Shown here one piece after another: positions 1 to 10,116 of a stretch of DNA of 37,278 nucleotides (within the stretch, counting starts at the first letter, position 1; the number at the start of each line of letters is the position of its first letter). Source of the DNA: Zygnema cylindricum (taxonomy: Eukaryota; Streptophyta; Zygnematophyceae; Zygnematales; Zygnemataceae); contig JBBHKE010000089.1 in assembly GCA_037447655.1 (NCBI GenBank), positions 1 through 37,278 of the forward strand, read 5' to 3'. The position numbers and the translations under genes were made by a program. The notes below the pieces were generated by a model. The model had not been told where the DNA came from. It ran no database searches and saw only the letters and a program-made list of their open reading frames with translations.

Positions 1-199
1 TCCCTCTTTCTCTCCCTCTTTCTCCCTCTTTCTCTCTCTTCCCTTTATATGGCTGGTCTCTTGCTCTCTCTCTCTGTCTCTCTCTGTGTCTCCCTCCCCC
101 CCTCACTTCTTCTCCCCAAATCTCTCGCACTTTTCATTCTTTTTATATATATAGGAGTGTTTTTTATTTTTTTGTTTTTTTGTTTACTTTTCTCTCCAG
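1..199 (+). repeat. CT-rich microsatellite tract inside an MLO intron
   Basis: The first 120 bases are almost pure pyrimidine (CTCTCT and CCCTCTTT units), followed by a T-rich stretch ending in a polypyrimidine tract and the AG at 198-199 that is the acceptor of the next exon. It is therefore the 3' part of an intron of the MLO gene that continues into the window. The ORF that can be read through it is low-complexity and not a gene. Confidence 0.8.
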
Positions 200-1184
200 A
201 GTGGCTGTCCAGTTTCTCTGCAGCTATATCACTCTTCCCCTTTACAGTCTCGTCACTCAGGTAATAAACTAACCTAACTAAACATTCAATTGCGGAAATA
301 ATCGAACAATTTAAAATGTAAATAATAGAATTATATTTTTACTTATTATGATAGAATTATCATATTACTTGGTTTTTTTTAGTTTTTTGGTGTTTCGACT
401 TCACTTTTGGCACAAGTATGTGAGGCGAAAGATTGAATCCTCTAAACAAAAAGGAGATCAAATCCACTTTTTGCAAGTCTTTGTTAAATTTTGTTGCTTA
501 TTTGGATGTTTACCTCACCTTTATATATAAAAAGTTTCGTTTTTCTAAATGGACAGTTATAACCAACGGAAGTGAAAGCTTTAACAACTTAAAATTCACT
601 TCTTTGTCTTTTGGTGGATTTGTACACAATTACACACCAAAAGTGTACGAACCCTATATATTAATCCAAAATGCTTTTCATGTACCCTTTATTAAGTATT
701 GTCTGCAAACACTTCATTTCCCTCTATTGATTTTTTTTTTCTTTCTTTTTGTTAATTGTCTTTTACTACTTTTATTGGCTTCTTCTTTCTCCTTTTCCTT
801 TTCCAAAACTCGATGCTAATTTTCAATGCTTTGTCTGGTGATATGTAAAAGATGGGTTCGAATTTCAAGCACACTATTTTTGAGGAGCATGTGAGAGAAA
901 AACTCAAAGCTTGGGCGCGACGTCACAAAAAACGAAGGTCTGCTCTCGGTGCTGATGTCCATACTGAGGTAACGGGACAAACTATCACAAACTCAAAGGG
1001 AGTCGAGAGAGTTGTAGGTTTTAACAGTGTGGAAATGAACACTTCGAATATTTTACCTGGTTCAGAAGCAAATGGACATCAACCTATCAAGGAATTGATA
1101 AGAGGGGAAGGAAATGAAAAAGTAAATGGAGTGGAGATAGTTAAAATTGGTTTCGAAGATTACAGCGATAGTGATAGCGATTGA
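200..1184 (+). CDS. MLO-family protein, last two exons (gene A, 5' part outside window)
   Basis: MLO proteins are plant plasma-membrane proteins with seven transmembrane helices and a cytosolic calmodulin-binding tail; some are powdery-mildew susceptibility factors and members are reported to act in calcium signalling. Exon 200-260 starts after a CAG acceptor (its first base completes a codon) and encodes VAVQ followed by FLCSYITLPLYSLVTQ, the hallmark of the last membrane helix. A GT donor follows at 261. The intron is 261-851 (polypyrimidine tract 720-810, acceptor AG 850-851). The terminal exon 852-1184 is in phase: MGSNFKHTIFEE, then the basic amphipathic calmodulin-binding segment around KLKAWARRHKKRR with its conserved W. 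The tail is variable and ends in an acidic FEDYSDSDSD before TGA at 1182. The join LVTQ|MGS is a conserved MLO intron position. No disruption is seen. A possible poly(A) signal AATAAA lies at 1644-1649. Family assignment is firm; clade is not determined. Confidence 0.93.
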
Positions 1185-2283
1185 TGAATTACATTTATCC
1201 CCTAACTCGATAGGATCAGACAGTTGTTGGAGAGAGACGGATAAAACTGTTGTAGAATACGTCTAATATTAATTAACTGATGTTCAAAGTACGATAGGCA
1301 TTGGTTGCTTCGTTGACATTTTGGAAGAGAAAATGTATAATAGATATTTGAAGATGGAAAATACTTCAAACTATTTTTTTCTGGGTTTTTCTTTATGGAA
1401 AATCTGTGAAATTTGTTGGGTGCAATAGATTCCTATCAATCTTGTCAATTTACTAGTATTATGTTATCCATTTTGCATTTTTATTATGTACGCCTGTACC
1501 TTCTTAATGTTCAACTTGGTGAATAATACTCATGTTTGAAAGGAAAATGAAAATCCTTTGCCAAAAATTTTGTAGAAAAATTTGCATAAATCTTAATTTT
1601 GTGAGTGTCGTTAACAAATTGGTACATTTCTAAAATAAGAAAAAATAAATAAAACGTTTCTCTCAAAGGTTTTCTTTCATCTTGAATAAGATTTAGAGCA
1701 GCTTATCACAAAATTGGTAACCGAAAAAGAAGAAATGACACATCAGGTGACACCACCTTTTGGCTATTTCTATGCAAGTAATGAAAAAATTAACAAGGAG
1801 AATACACAAAGGGAATATCGATTCTTGATTGATAATATACAAGAGGAGATGAAAATTTTCCTGCAAAAGTAATCAGAAACAATGAATAAAGGATATATTA
1901 TGACCTAGACTAACATGTATTTACACCTTTTTGGGTAAGGAGATCACAATTGGATTTTCTAGCAAATACTTGCCGTGCTTGAGTAACTTCCAACACTGTC
2001 TTTAAGTTGCACAAGGGTGAAAAAGGCATGATATTTTTTTCCAGTTTCATCTATTGGAACAAACTAATTGTAAGAACCTACGACGTCTTAAACATCACAC
2101 AATGCCTTGTGTGTCAAAGAGGTTTTCTGTATCGTCTGCTGGAACATTGAAAGCAACACCCTTATATGTGATTCTGAACACCGTCATGGGCAATATGACA
2201 CAATGGCTGCAAAAGTAATCGATGCTAGGTGTCGTTTGGAAGGTCCGGGCTTTCAAAACAATATCTTCACCATTTAGGTAGAA
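1185..2283. other. MLO gene A 3' flank / intergenic
   Basis: AT-rich sequence with no ORF of note and no recognised domain. It should contain the 3' UTR of MLO gene A; candidate AATAAA signals cluster near 1644-1655. Nothing else could be identified. Confidence 0.5.
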
Positions 2284-2353
2284 CTAATTTCCGACAGGGT
2301 TAGTAACTGCTGGACATTCTAATTTCCGACAGGGTTAGTAACTACCGGACATT
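2284..2353. repeat. 35-bp tandem duplication
   Basis: Two adjacent 35-bp copies (2284-2318 and 2319-2353) beginning CTAATTTCCGACAGGG. They differ only where the first reads CTGCTGG and the second CTACCGG. Confidence 0.9.
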
Positions 2354-2441
2354 CTCAGAAGAGTGCTAATCCGGACTCATCCACCTCAACGACAATCGCA
2401 TCTCCTGTTTTATTCTTCCTCAAACCGGGGCTCAAGCTCGT

Positions 2442-2930
2442 TCACTCGTCATTTAAAAGTGCAAACGCTGGGATTTCGCTTTTGTATCCCTCTAAAAAGA
2501 AGTCATTAAGCTCCAATGGAGTGGTTGGGCAAGAGGTGGTGCATGCGGGAGGAGGCCCTTGTGAAGGAGGGGGCGGAGGAGGAGACGATGGTGGAGGAGG
2601 TGAAGGCGAAGGAGGGAGAGGAGGTGGTGGAGGTGGGAGTAGAGATAGAGGTGGGGGAGAAGGTGAGGAAGGAGGAGGTGAAGGTGAAGGAACAGGGGAG
2701 CTAGCCGGTAAACAGGTGCAAGGTGCGATTGAGGGGCCTATGGCAAACATAAGGCATCGGCGCTCGTCACGGTATATTTGTGGGTATGTGTCCCCCAAGT
2801 TGAGGTTTATGACGTTGCTTCCGCTTGAAATTTGTACCGCGGTGAGAGGAATCGCAAAGCAAGAGTTTTCGTTGAAGATTTTCGGTGCCTGCAATAGATG
2901 CGAAAATGTATCCCATGAGCCTCCATCCAA
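2442..2930 (-). CDS. Unrecognised proline-rich ORF (162 aa)
   Basis: The ORF has a normal-looking N-terminal part of about 70 residues (MDGGSWDTFSHLLQAPKIF, then GDTYPQIYRDERRC and PCTCLPA). A hinge of about 55 residues made almost only of P and S follows, then a C-terminal part with CTTSCPTTPLELNDFF. A stop lies just upstream of the possible extension GFKSIRTPLD, so it may be an exon or the remains of a longer gene. No signal peptide is evident. The opposite strand is also open through the GGA/GGT-rich stretch, as expected of any low-complexity sequence, so coding status is uncertain. It resembles extensin-like or arabinogalactan-type hinges only in composition. I do not recognise the folded part. 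Confidence 0.3.
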   Translation of the reverse strand: MDGGSWDTFSHLLQAPKIFNENSCFAIPLTAVQISSGSNVINLNLGDTYPQIYRDERRCLMFAIGPSIAPCTCLPASSPVPSPSPPPSSPSPPPLSLLPPPPPPLPPSPSPPPPSSPPPPPPSQGPPPACTTSCPTTPLELNDFFLEGYKSEIPAFALLNDE

Positions 2931-3522
2931 CGGTGTTCTAATAGATTTGAATCCTTGTCAAGTTGTTAGTGCTTTGTATGTTTATGGAAAAAAAACTTTC
3001 CGTGAACTAAAAGTTTGTACACTAGCTTGTTTTAGTTATTGAAAATGAGCTAGTTTAGGCACATGAACTTTTAACCGCCGTAAACATAGAGATCAACCAG
3101 TGGCAGATAACTTGTGTTAGTGAGGTATACCATTTTGTACGGCTTGACACGTTTCTACACCACACTATTCAAGAAGATCATAAACTAAAATCATTAACGC
3201 TAATTCACCAGAACCTTAATTAACGTAAAAAAAAATAGTGTTATTAATTATATTTCAGGTTTTGGGATCAAAATTTGAGGGTGCCCATATAGCGTTCATA
3301 ACGCTAATAACGTTTGGCGGTGTACTTAGGGTGAAGTTCCATTATACAAAAAGTGAGGATGTTTACAGAATTTAGGACCTCTCCATACTACGCCGTACCT
3401 CTTATTTTGTTTTTATCCGTAAAACAACATTACAGGAATCTTGCCAAAATTCTCCAAAACTCTGGGAGTTCACAATGACTGTTGGATATAAATTAGAGAA
3501 GCATTCGCTTTGGAAGTTTCTG
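2931..3522. other. Intergenic, with a dispersed repeat segment
   Basis: No gene seen. About 3190-3320 (TCATTAACGCTAATT, then GGTTTTGGGATCAAAATTTG, then TAACGCTAATAACG) matches, in inverted orientation, the stretch at about 15805-15920. It also shares the ATTAGYGTTAA motif with 5343-5508. This suggests a small dispersed MITE-like family. Confidence 0.45.
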
Positions 3523-3560
3523 TAATTGGTGATGTACCTCGCGAGGTACATCACCAATTA
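3523..3560. repeat. Perfect 38-bp palindrome
   Basis: Each arm is 19 bp (left arm TAATTGGTGATGTACCTCG) with no spacer, centred between 3541 and 3542, so it can fold into a hairpin or cruciform. Weak further complementarity outside the arms suggests a decayed longer inverted repeat. No flanking target duplication was found. Confidence 0.95.
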
Positions 3561-4275
3561 TATAAAATTTGAGCCGCGACACGTTGGATAATGAGCATAC
3601 GTGTCAAGATTGCAACCAAAAATAAATTCGCACACGATATACGCATTAAAAAATCCAACAGAAAATACAAACCAAATCTTGTAACGCACTTTTGTCACGC
3701 TATTTTAATTAGCGCCCATTGGTCACACTATTTTTGGCAGCGCTCATTCGTCACGCGAAAGAACATGAACCCTAAAAAAATGAGGTGGTACCAAACAAGG
3801 CGTTTGTAAAAAGTACAAATGTTGTGTTACATGATGACCTGGTACACACGTACATGGTATGCAAATAGAGATTTTTGGTCGATGTGAAAATCATTGGCGA
3901 TTTTTAATATGTGATATGGACTTACATGGTACCACTCAATTTCAGGCATGTGGATTACAAACTCTCCGCAATGGAACTTCGTTCAAATTGTAGCATTCTG
4001 TAATATGGGCCGTACAATTCCACAATGTCCAAATGGAAATTCACCCTTTACTTTTACCAATGTGTACTTTAAATGTACAATCTTTGACAAAGTGACGTAA
4101 GTAACAGCGCGAAACAAAAATAGTCATTGCGATGATCAATTCCCTATATCAATTCCATATAACAAGGATCAACAAAAGTTCGCTCCATTTGACAACAATT
4201 GTATTCTACAGAGTTGACAGACAGTAGTTGTACTCATTAGCTATTTGTACGGTAATCCCCAACTGAACGAATAGA
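3561..4275. other. Intergenic, nothing recognised
   Basis: AT-rich sequence. The 72-aa ORF at 3591-3809 has no recognisable motif. No repeats with clear ends were seen. Confidence 0.5.
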
Positions 4276-4283
4276 GTTGGTAC

Positions 4284-4715
4284 TAGTGTTGGGTATCGAG
4301 GACCCATTGCTGAAATTCGATATATATCGAATTTCATGTACCCGATATTTGATATATCGCTTCGATATAACGAATTTCAAATTATCGCGATATATCGCCG
4401 ATATATCGTATCGACGGTATATCGAAAATGAAAATTTTACAATTTTTTTTCAAACCCCCCCCCCCCCCGCGCCCAGGGGGGGGGGGGGGGGGGGGGGGGG
4501 GGCAAAATATCCGTACAATTTTTCGTACGATTCTCCGTACTCTTTTTCGTACGGTTTTCCGTACTCTGACTGTACGGATATGCAATTTTTGCGATATATA
4601 TCGCGATAATTTATGTTGGTCCCGGTACGATATATCGAGGAATCTGCTCGATCGATATTCGATATATAGAATATCGAAATTATCGCGATATGAAACCACC
4701 CGATACCCAACACTA
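4284..4715. mobile_element. Non-autonomous hAT-type element (MITE), 432 bp
   Basis: Perfect 15-bp terminal inverted repeats TAGTGTTGGGTATCG are flanked by an exact 8-bp target duplication GTTGGTAC (4276-4283 and 4716-4723). An 8-bp duplication is the hAT superfamily signature. Both subterminal zones are packed with about two dozen TATCG/CGATA words, the layout expected of transposase-binding subterminal repeats. The centre has a C14 run (4455-4468) facing a G27 run (4476-4502) across 7 bases, then a series of CGTAC-containing words (4508-4580). ORFs through it on both strands are by-products of the repeats. It encodes no protein. Confidence 0.92.
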
Positions 4716-4780
4716 GTTGGTACCAATATTCGGCCATTCTAGCACGTGTGACACACTCAGGTCAACCACGGAGTCAAATT

Positions 4781-5110
4781 GAAATCATTGAATCGCAGCC
4801 GCACGCGTCGAAAGTCTGAAAAGTTTTGCACGCGCGCTTGAAGAATTCGGGTAAGGCGGCAAGTAAAGCGGCGTATAAAGCGACTGGTAAAGCGGCGTGT
4901 AAAGCGGCGGGTGGAGCGGCGGGTAAGGCGGTTGAACGGCTGCGGTGAACCGCTGTCAATCGCTCACCCGCCGCTCGTTCCTCTGGTTGGATCCCGATAT
5001 TGTTGAGGAGCTTCTGGATTCTTAAGCATTCTGGTCGATTTTGAAATCCTTGAATCGGAGCCGCACGTGTCGATCTTAAGTGTCCTACAAGCGCGCTAGA
5101 CGAAAGAGCG
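4781..5110. repeat. Diverged direct repeat pair
   Basis: About 4781-4848 (GAAATCATTGAATCGCAGCC, then GCACGCGTCG and GCGCGCTTGAAGAA) recurs with changes at about 5043-5108 (GAAATCCTTGAATCGGAGCC, then GCACGTGTCG and GCGCGCTAGACGAA). The spacer holds the 12-bp tandem array. The long antisense ORF here is a by-product of the repeats. Confidence 0.7.
4850..4933. repeat. 12-bp tandem repeat, seven copies
   Basis: Seven consecutive 12-mers with consensus GGTAAAGCGGCG, individual copies differing at one to four positions. It is GC-rich against an AT-rich surround. Immediately after it, GCGGTTGAACGG and GGTGAACCGCTG continue the theme without the exact period. Confidence 0.92.
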
Positions 5111-5342
5111 CGGTTGCTATTAACCAGAGGTCGCAAAAGTCAAAATTTTAGGAAGCCTAAACCGACAACTTTTTTTTTTCAAAATCCGAGTACCCGACGC
5201 CAGACTGGGTTATGTCACGCTCCAAAATTGTTAAGCGTTACCCAAAACGTGTTTACGAAAATAAATGTTAACCGAAACTCGATTTATAGCGACTACCCGA
5301 ACCCGCCCGTACCCGAAAAAGTACAAATTTACAACGCTCAGT

Positions 5343-5508
5343 GTTATTAGCGTTAAGCATTTATTAATGTTAATGAAAAATTATGATTAATAATACTATT
5401 TAATGCAAGGAGACGTGGCAAGTTGTAGTCCACGTCTTTAAATAACGTTGTTAACTCTATTTTGTGATTTTTGACTATGAATAGTAGCAACTTATTAACA
5501 CTAATAAC
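5343..5508. repeat. Small inverted-repeat (MITE-like) segment
   Basis: GTTATTAGCGTTAA at 5343-5356 is matched in inverted orientation by TTAACACTAATAAC at 5495-5508 (one mismatch). The interior is AT-rich and has a TGGCAAGTTGTAGTCCACG segment. It lies inside the hAT element. Clear target duplications were not found, so the ends are provisional. Confidence 0.45.
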
Positions 5509-6189
5509 AATAAGCGGTATAGTGGTACATCTCCCTTTGAAAAAGAACAGTTCATGTACCTTTTCTTTTTACTATTTTGTCTTTTTGCAATCTCTCTTGA
5601 CGAATATTTTTATTTCTTGACAGTCACCTCCCTCAAGAGGTTTTTTCCTAATTTTGCGTTTAACTCTTAGATTAATGTTTAAACTCTTATATTAATGTTT
5701 ATTCTCTCGCAAATTTTATTTTTTCGCTACATTTCTTAGACGGTTTTTTTTTCGACTACGATACTATGTTACGAATTATGCAAAAAAGGTAAAGTTTTTA
5801 TTATGTATGCTTAAAAAAAAATTTCTTAGGTTTTCACATGGAAAATCAATTAGCAAAAAACACACTGTGATAGGCAAAAAAACAATTTTTTTTCTATAAT
5901 ATCAAATATAGAAATAAACAAATCACATCAATGGAATCTCCGTCCTATTTTCGACTCTATTATACAAATTCTCAACCTCAAACTTAAAAATTACACAAAA
6001 TCTATAAATCTAATTCTGGTATAAATGCTACGCTTTTAAAAATAAGCATTCCGGTTTAACAAAAAAAAAAGATAAACACTATAAAAATTGTGAAATACAA
6101 CCAAAATTTCAAAGAAAAAAAAAATATGACTACTAATAAAAAAATAACAATAATTAGAAAACAAAACAAAACAATACAAAACTACTTCG

Positions 6190-7195
6190 GTAGTGCAAAT
6201 TTCATAAAAAGTTAATTCAATTTTTACAAGTTTGGGGAATTGGCGAGGCATTTTTTTTTCACCATCATTGTAAGATGATTTTCTTATATTATAGTGGTTA
6301 TGAGGAGGCGGTATTTTAAACACAACCAACTGTAAAGTCGGTTCTTTGAATTTTTCCAACTTAAGGGTCGCTTCTGGAAACCTTTCCAAAAATCGTATAA
6401 GTTCGGTAAAATGAGTCTTATCGATACAAGCAAAAAATATCAATTTATTTTTTGCTTGAGCGATTGATCCTATCTCATTGAATGAACCATAAATACTCTT
6501 AAGCATTCAAAGCAAAGAATTCCAGCGCGTTGCGTTTTCTTGTTTTAAGATGTTGAAAAAAATATTGTAAATTACTCTGTTTGAAAAACGTGGCCAATGT
6601 TTTAAAAGCGACAATAAGATCAAACAATTTATGAACTTCCACATCTAATTTGTTTTTTTTTTGGAAGTTCCGCTCTTATTCAAAATCGTTGTCACAATTG
6701 TAGCAATTTTATGATCCACGCAAGGTATCCAAGTAAACATACTCGGTAGACCTTTAACCGCACACATATTAGAGCCATTGTCGGTCCCAACAACGCAACG
6801 ATTTTCCAAAACATCAAAATTGGAAATTTCAAATTTGGTCAAACAATTTTTGAAAGCTGTCAAAACATTTTCCGCGGTATGTTTTTCTTTCGAAAAATGA
6901 TCGACTTGAAGCGTCCGTGCATGAAGTTTAAATTCCTTGTTAATGAAATAAGCGGTTACTGACATGAATGTGGTTTTTTTTATTGTCTCGGTCCAAAAAT
7001 TGGTCGTAAATGCGACAAAAATATTGCTATCTATATTTTCTGTAAGTTTTGGGATGATCAAACTACGAATATATTTGGCAAAAGATATAATGTAGTTTTT
7101 TACACTATTGACGGGAGTAGATGGTCGATGTCAACACTTTTGTTGGGCGAAACACCAACATCATAGAATGCTTGAAAAAATGCTTGAAAACCTCG
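6190..7195 (-). pseudogene. hAT transposase remnant (RNase H-like core)
   Basis: Reading the - strand from 7195, the segment DVGVSPNKSVD leads into VKNYIISFAKYIRSLIIPKL. Then 7061-6645 encodes VAFTTNFWTE, FMSVTAYFI, HTAENV and VVGTDNGSNMCA, the core of the hAT catalytic domain (the D of TDNGSNM is the expected catalytic type), followed by WIPCVDHKIATIV. After a frameshift come FFKQSNLQ and then, in another frame, KQENATRWNSLL, the TRWNS hallmark. An in-frame TGA sits near 6507 before MLKSIYGSF. FPEATLKLEKFKEPTLQLVV (6300-6390) is the next conserved block. The C-terminal dimerisation region was not found. At least one frameshift and one stop make it non-functional. It is the only coding trace of the hAT element around it. 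Confidence 0.88.
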
Positions 7196-7320
7196 GGAAA
7201 AAAAACAATAAGAAAATATCATACAATTACTAACCAAGATCAATAATGAAGGTTTCTACCTTGATTTCCACAGATTTATTAAACAATAATTACTACATGT
7301 TGCATGAAATTGACATAATA

Positions 7321-7493
7321 TTTTGATATATTGTGGAAACATGTTATAAAATGCATAATTAGCACTTTGTAATAATGTACAACGTAGGGGTAAGCCAATA
7401 ATTACGACCTGTCCCGTGATATTGATATAATAATTTGACATGTTTGTGGAAACAATTTATAAAGTGCATAATTAACACTTTACAATCGAGTAC
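7321..7493. repeat. Diverged ~60-bp direct repeat
   Basis: 7321-7380 and about 7433-7493 share TTGTGGAAAC, TTATAAARTGCATAATT and AGCACTTT-type blocks with scattered differences, separated by about 50 bp. They lie between the hAT transposase remnant and the copia insertion, so they belong to the hAT interior. Confidence 0.65.
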
Positions 7494-7780
7494 TATTTGA
7501 GGCCTTTATCTTCTAGTAAGATTTGCGAAATAAATTGTGCTAGTATCATATCAGATTTGCGACGTTAATCATGATGTCACGTACTTCTACGATACAAGGA
7601 GTACAAAGTACAATAATGTTAGATAATATCGACAATACAAAACCTTCATTTTTTTCGTTTTTTGCTTACCCGACCGTAACCGATTTTTTTTTTCTTTGTG
7701 AATCACCCGCCTGAATCTCCACGGCCAACCAAATTCGGCAACCGAATCTGTTACAGATGCGACGCAGTCGGTCTGGTAAC

Positions 7781-7830
7781 GGTCGTTTACGGTTTCGGTT
7801 GACCGGGTCGTTTACGGTTTCGGTTGACCG
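7781..7830. repeat. 25-bp tandem duplication at the hAT right end
   Basis: Two exact 25-bp copies (7781-7805 and 7806-7830) starting GGTCGTTTACGGTTTCGGTT, directly next to the copia insertion point and thus subterminal in the hAT element. Confidence 0.95.
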
Positions 7831-7835
7831 TTTGC

Positions 7836-10100
7836 TGTAATTCTATGACCTCCATTGGTACACAAAATGTCAAGCTTATATGAAGCCTCTAGGATAGTAT
7901 TTGCACTTTTGAATTTGGCATTGAATAAGTGCCACCCTAGCACGCAAAAACTTTGACGGACTACACCCTTGTAAAGCTTGGACTTTACTGAGTCCACAGA
8001 AAAAAAGAAACAGTGAAATTGCTCACTTGAGCATAAAACTATGGCAATTCAAAGACATCCAATTTATACTTATGGCCTCTAGGAGAGAGGGCTTTCAAAA
8101 AAGTATAAGTTCTAAAAACCTACTCAAAGCCTCTCTAGACCAATCAAATTATCATAGACTACATAATATATATACAAAGTACGGTAGCCGACATACTTTA
8201 TGCACAGAATTATGCGTCACCACCCTCGGTCTGCCAAGTGGTGAATAAGTCATCGCCGATCTATCCCTTTCTTCTATAGCAACCTATAGGATGGTGCCAC
8301 TGTTGATATTTGTGTATTTTCTAGGTCACTATTAGGATAGAAAAATAGCAGAGGTAGTTTAACACTGACTCTCTTGTCGAAGCCCCCACACTTGTTGTAG
8401 TCACTAATGGCTTGATAAGGAGCTAGAGCCATCGCTGCGTAGGCCCTCTAAGAAGACAAGGAGTAGATTTGCTAGATTTACCAAAATGGCATCTGACAGA
8501 CCCAAGAATTGATCCTGGTACCTGCAGTCTGTTTTTTTAGGACCAGTGTTAGGGAATATAGGGTTCCATAGATATTTAAACTTGTGCATGTAGGACATTT
8601 TATTTAACTAATGAAATGAACTGTAGAACATAGATCCTCTAATGTACTATAGTACCGCAGGAAATAAATGTTGCGAACATTTATTTTGACGGTTTGGATA
8701 AAAATCTGATTTGAATCAACGGCCGTGGTGCGAGCCGAGATTCCGAAATGGCTGCCTTGGCATTTTCGGGCGCCGCCACTCCAAGTGACACGTGGCAATA
8801 TCCTAGAGGATTGTGGGATCTCCGGAACGCGAGATGACAAGTTTGGGTGTGACAAATGTCACATTATGGCGATGTCGTACAAAGACCGTACAGAAAGTAC
8901 TCCGACACTTGTACTTTCTTGTACATTACAGTCATATAGTTGGATTGGTTCCTACCTCAGTACTAAGGGGCTTAGAGAGGGGTTTTAGGACTTAGAATAT
9001 TTTGGTAGGTAGCCACCTCTCTCCTAGAGAGCATCTGTATAAATCGGCAGATTTTGCCATTTAATATCAACTCATTCAGTTGACCATTTTCAGTGATTCT
9101 TTTTTTTGCACACTCAAGGGAGTCAAGGCTACACATGGGTGTAGTCGGTGAGAGTCTTTCCTTGCCAGGGTGGTGGTATTTCTAAGGGAAAGTCAAAGTG
9201 GGGAATGTTATCCAAAACTCATATTCTAACTTTGCATTCTATGGGGGAACTAAACACACAAAAAGTCTTATTTCACACGATGAAGTTGTATTGGGGTTCT
9301 GACTGTCAAGGTCTCAGTCATTTGGGTTTGTATCAACTTGGAGTCGGCAATTTCTAGATAAGTTTCTTTGGATCTGTAAATTCTGTGGGGGAATAGACCC
9401 CATAGAATTTCAGCCACGTGTCAGTTTTCCTCCACTTTGGCGAAGTGCTGCCAAAAAGTCTTTCCGGCATGCCGGCACTCACGCATGCCGTCTGTTTGTA
9501 ATTAAACGAACAATGCTGGTCGTTCGATTCTGACGGCGCGCCGAATATTCTTTGTTGACAGTTGAAATTCTATGGCCATCGTTCTGTGTTGACCGTTGAA
9601 TTTCAACGGCCGTCATTCCGTGTTTACCATTTGAAATTCTACGTTACTGCGGAATTCTAGCTCCTCTGCGAACCGTCGATCTCGAACGAAATTTGATATT
9701 GTCCGTTAAAATTAAATGTCGTTTTGTTCATTTAGTGCGGTACAGTATTTCTTACGGTATCGTACGCTTCCATGTTTATTTCGTTCTGTAAGCCGCTAAA
9801 TGAAATGTAATGTCGCGTCATTCTTTAAGTATTTATCAAATACAATATATACATAGATTCATCAAGACCTATTGGGACGGCTATTCTATACAGCTGTCAT
9901 CCGGGAGGTCACACGATCAAACCTTGGCACTGCAACCCATTGGCCCTGCAATCTGTCTTTTGTAGTGTTTTTCTTGTATTCTCATCTGCTGAGGCAGCCA
10001 TGGCTGCTTGCTAGTTCTCAGTGACTACGAAGAGTATGAGAATTGTAGAATGACCATAGAGTGACTAAAGAGATAGGTTATAAAATACCCTTTTCCAACA
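7836..10100 (-). repeat. 3' LTR of copia element 1, split by a nested solo LTR
   Basis: Homologous to 14475-15621 over its whole length except for the insertion at 8301-9412 plus one GCCAC. It includes the exact palindrome GCAGCCATGGCTGC (9994-10007), also kept in the other LTR. The + strand reading ends CCTTTTCCAACA, which is the TGTTGG start of the sense LTR. Confidence 0.93.
8301..9412 (+). mobile_element. Solo LTR (copia-type, 1112 bp) nested in the LTR of element 1
   Basis: It begins TGTTGATATTTG and ends ATAGAATTTCA (TG..CA), and is flanked by an exact 5-bp duplication GCCAC (8296-8300 and 9413-9417). The other LTR of element 1 has the uninterrupted site GGTGCCACGTGTC near 14932. No internal domain or second LTR is present, so it is best read as a solo LTR left by unequal recombination. 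Its ends and several internal blocks (TATAAATCGGCAG near 9038, GGTAGGTAGCCACCTC near 9003) match the partial LTR at 36840-37278 and, more weakly, the LTRs of element 1, so it belongs to a related family. Confidence 0.9.
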
Positions 10101-10116
10101 CTCCTTTTATTTTCTA
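10101..10116 (-). other. Polypurine tract of copia element 1
   Basis: On the - strand the sequence AAAATAAAAGGAG abuts the TGTTGG start of the 3' LTR, where plus-strand synthesis is primed. Confidence 0.7.

Noticed and set aside
2482-3042. 186-aa + strand glycine-rich ORF
   Set aside because: It mirrors the proline-rich - strand ORF; GGX codons opposite CCX. The - strand reading has the more protein-like flanks.
4277-4742. Four overlapping ORFs on both strands
   Set aside because: They run through the TATCG array and the C/G runs of a MITE and differ only by frame.
8301-9412. A complete small LTR element (TRIM) rather than a solo LTR
   Set aside because: The starting sequence is not repeated internally before the end and no PBS or polypurine tract is seen, so a single LTR explains it better.
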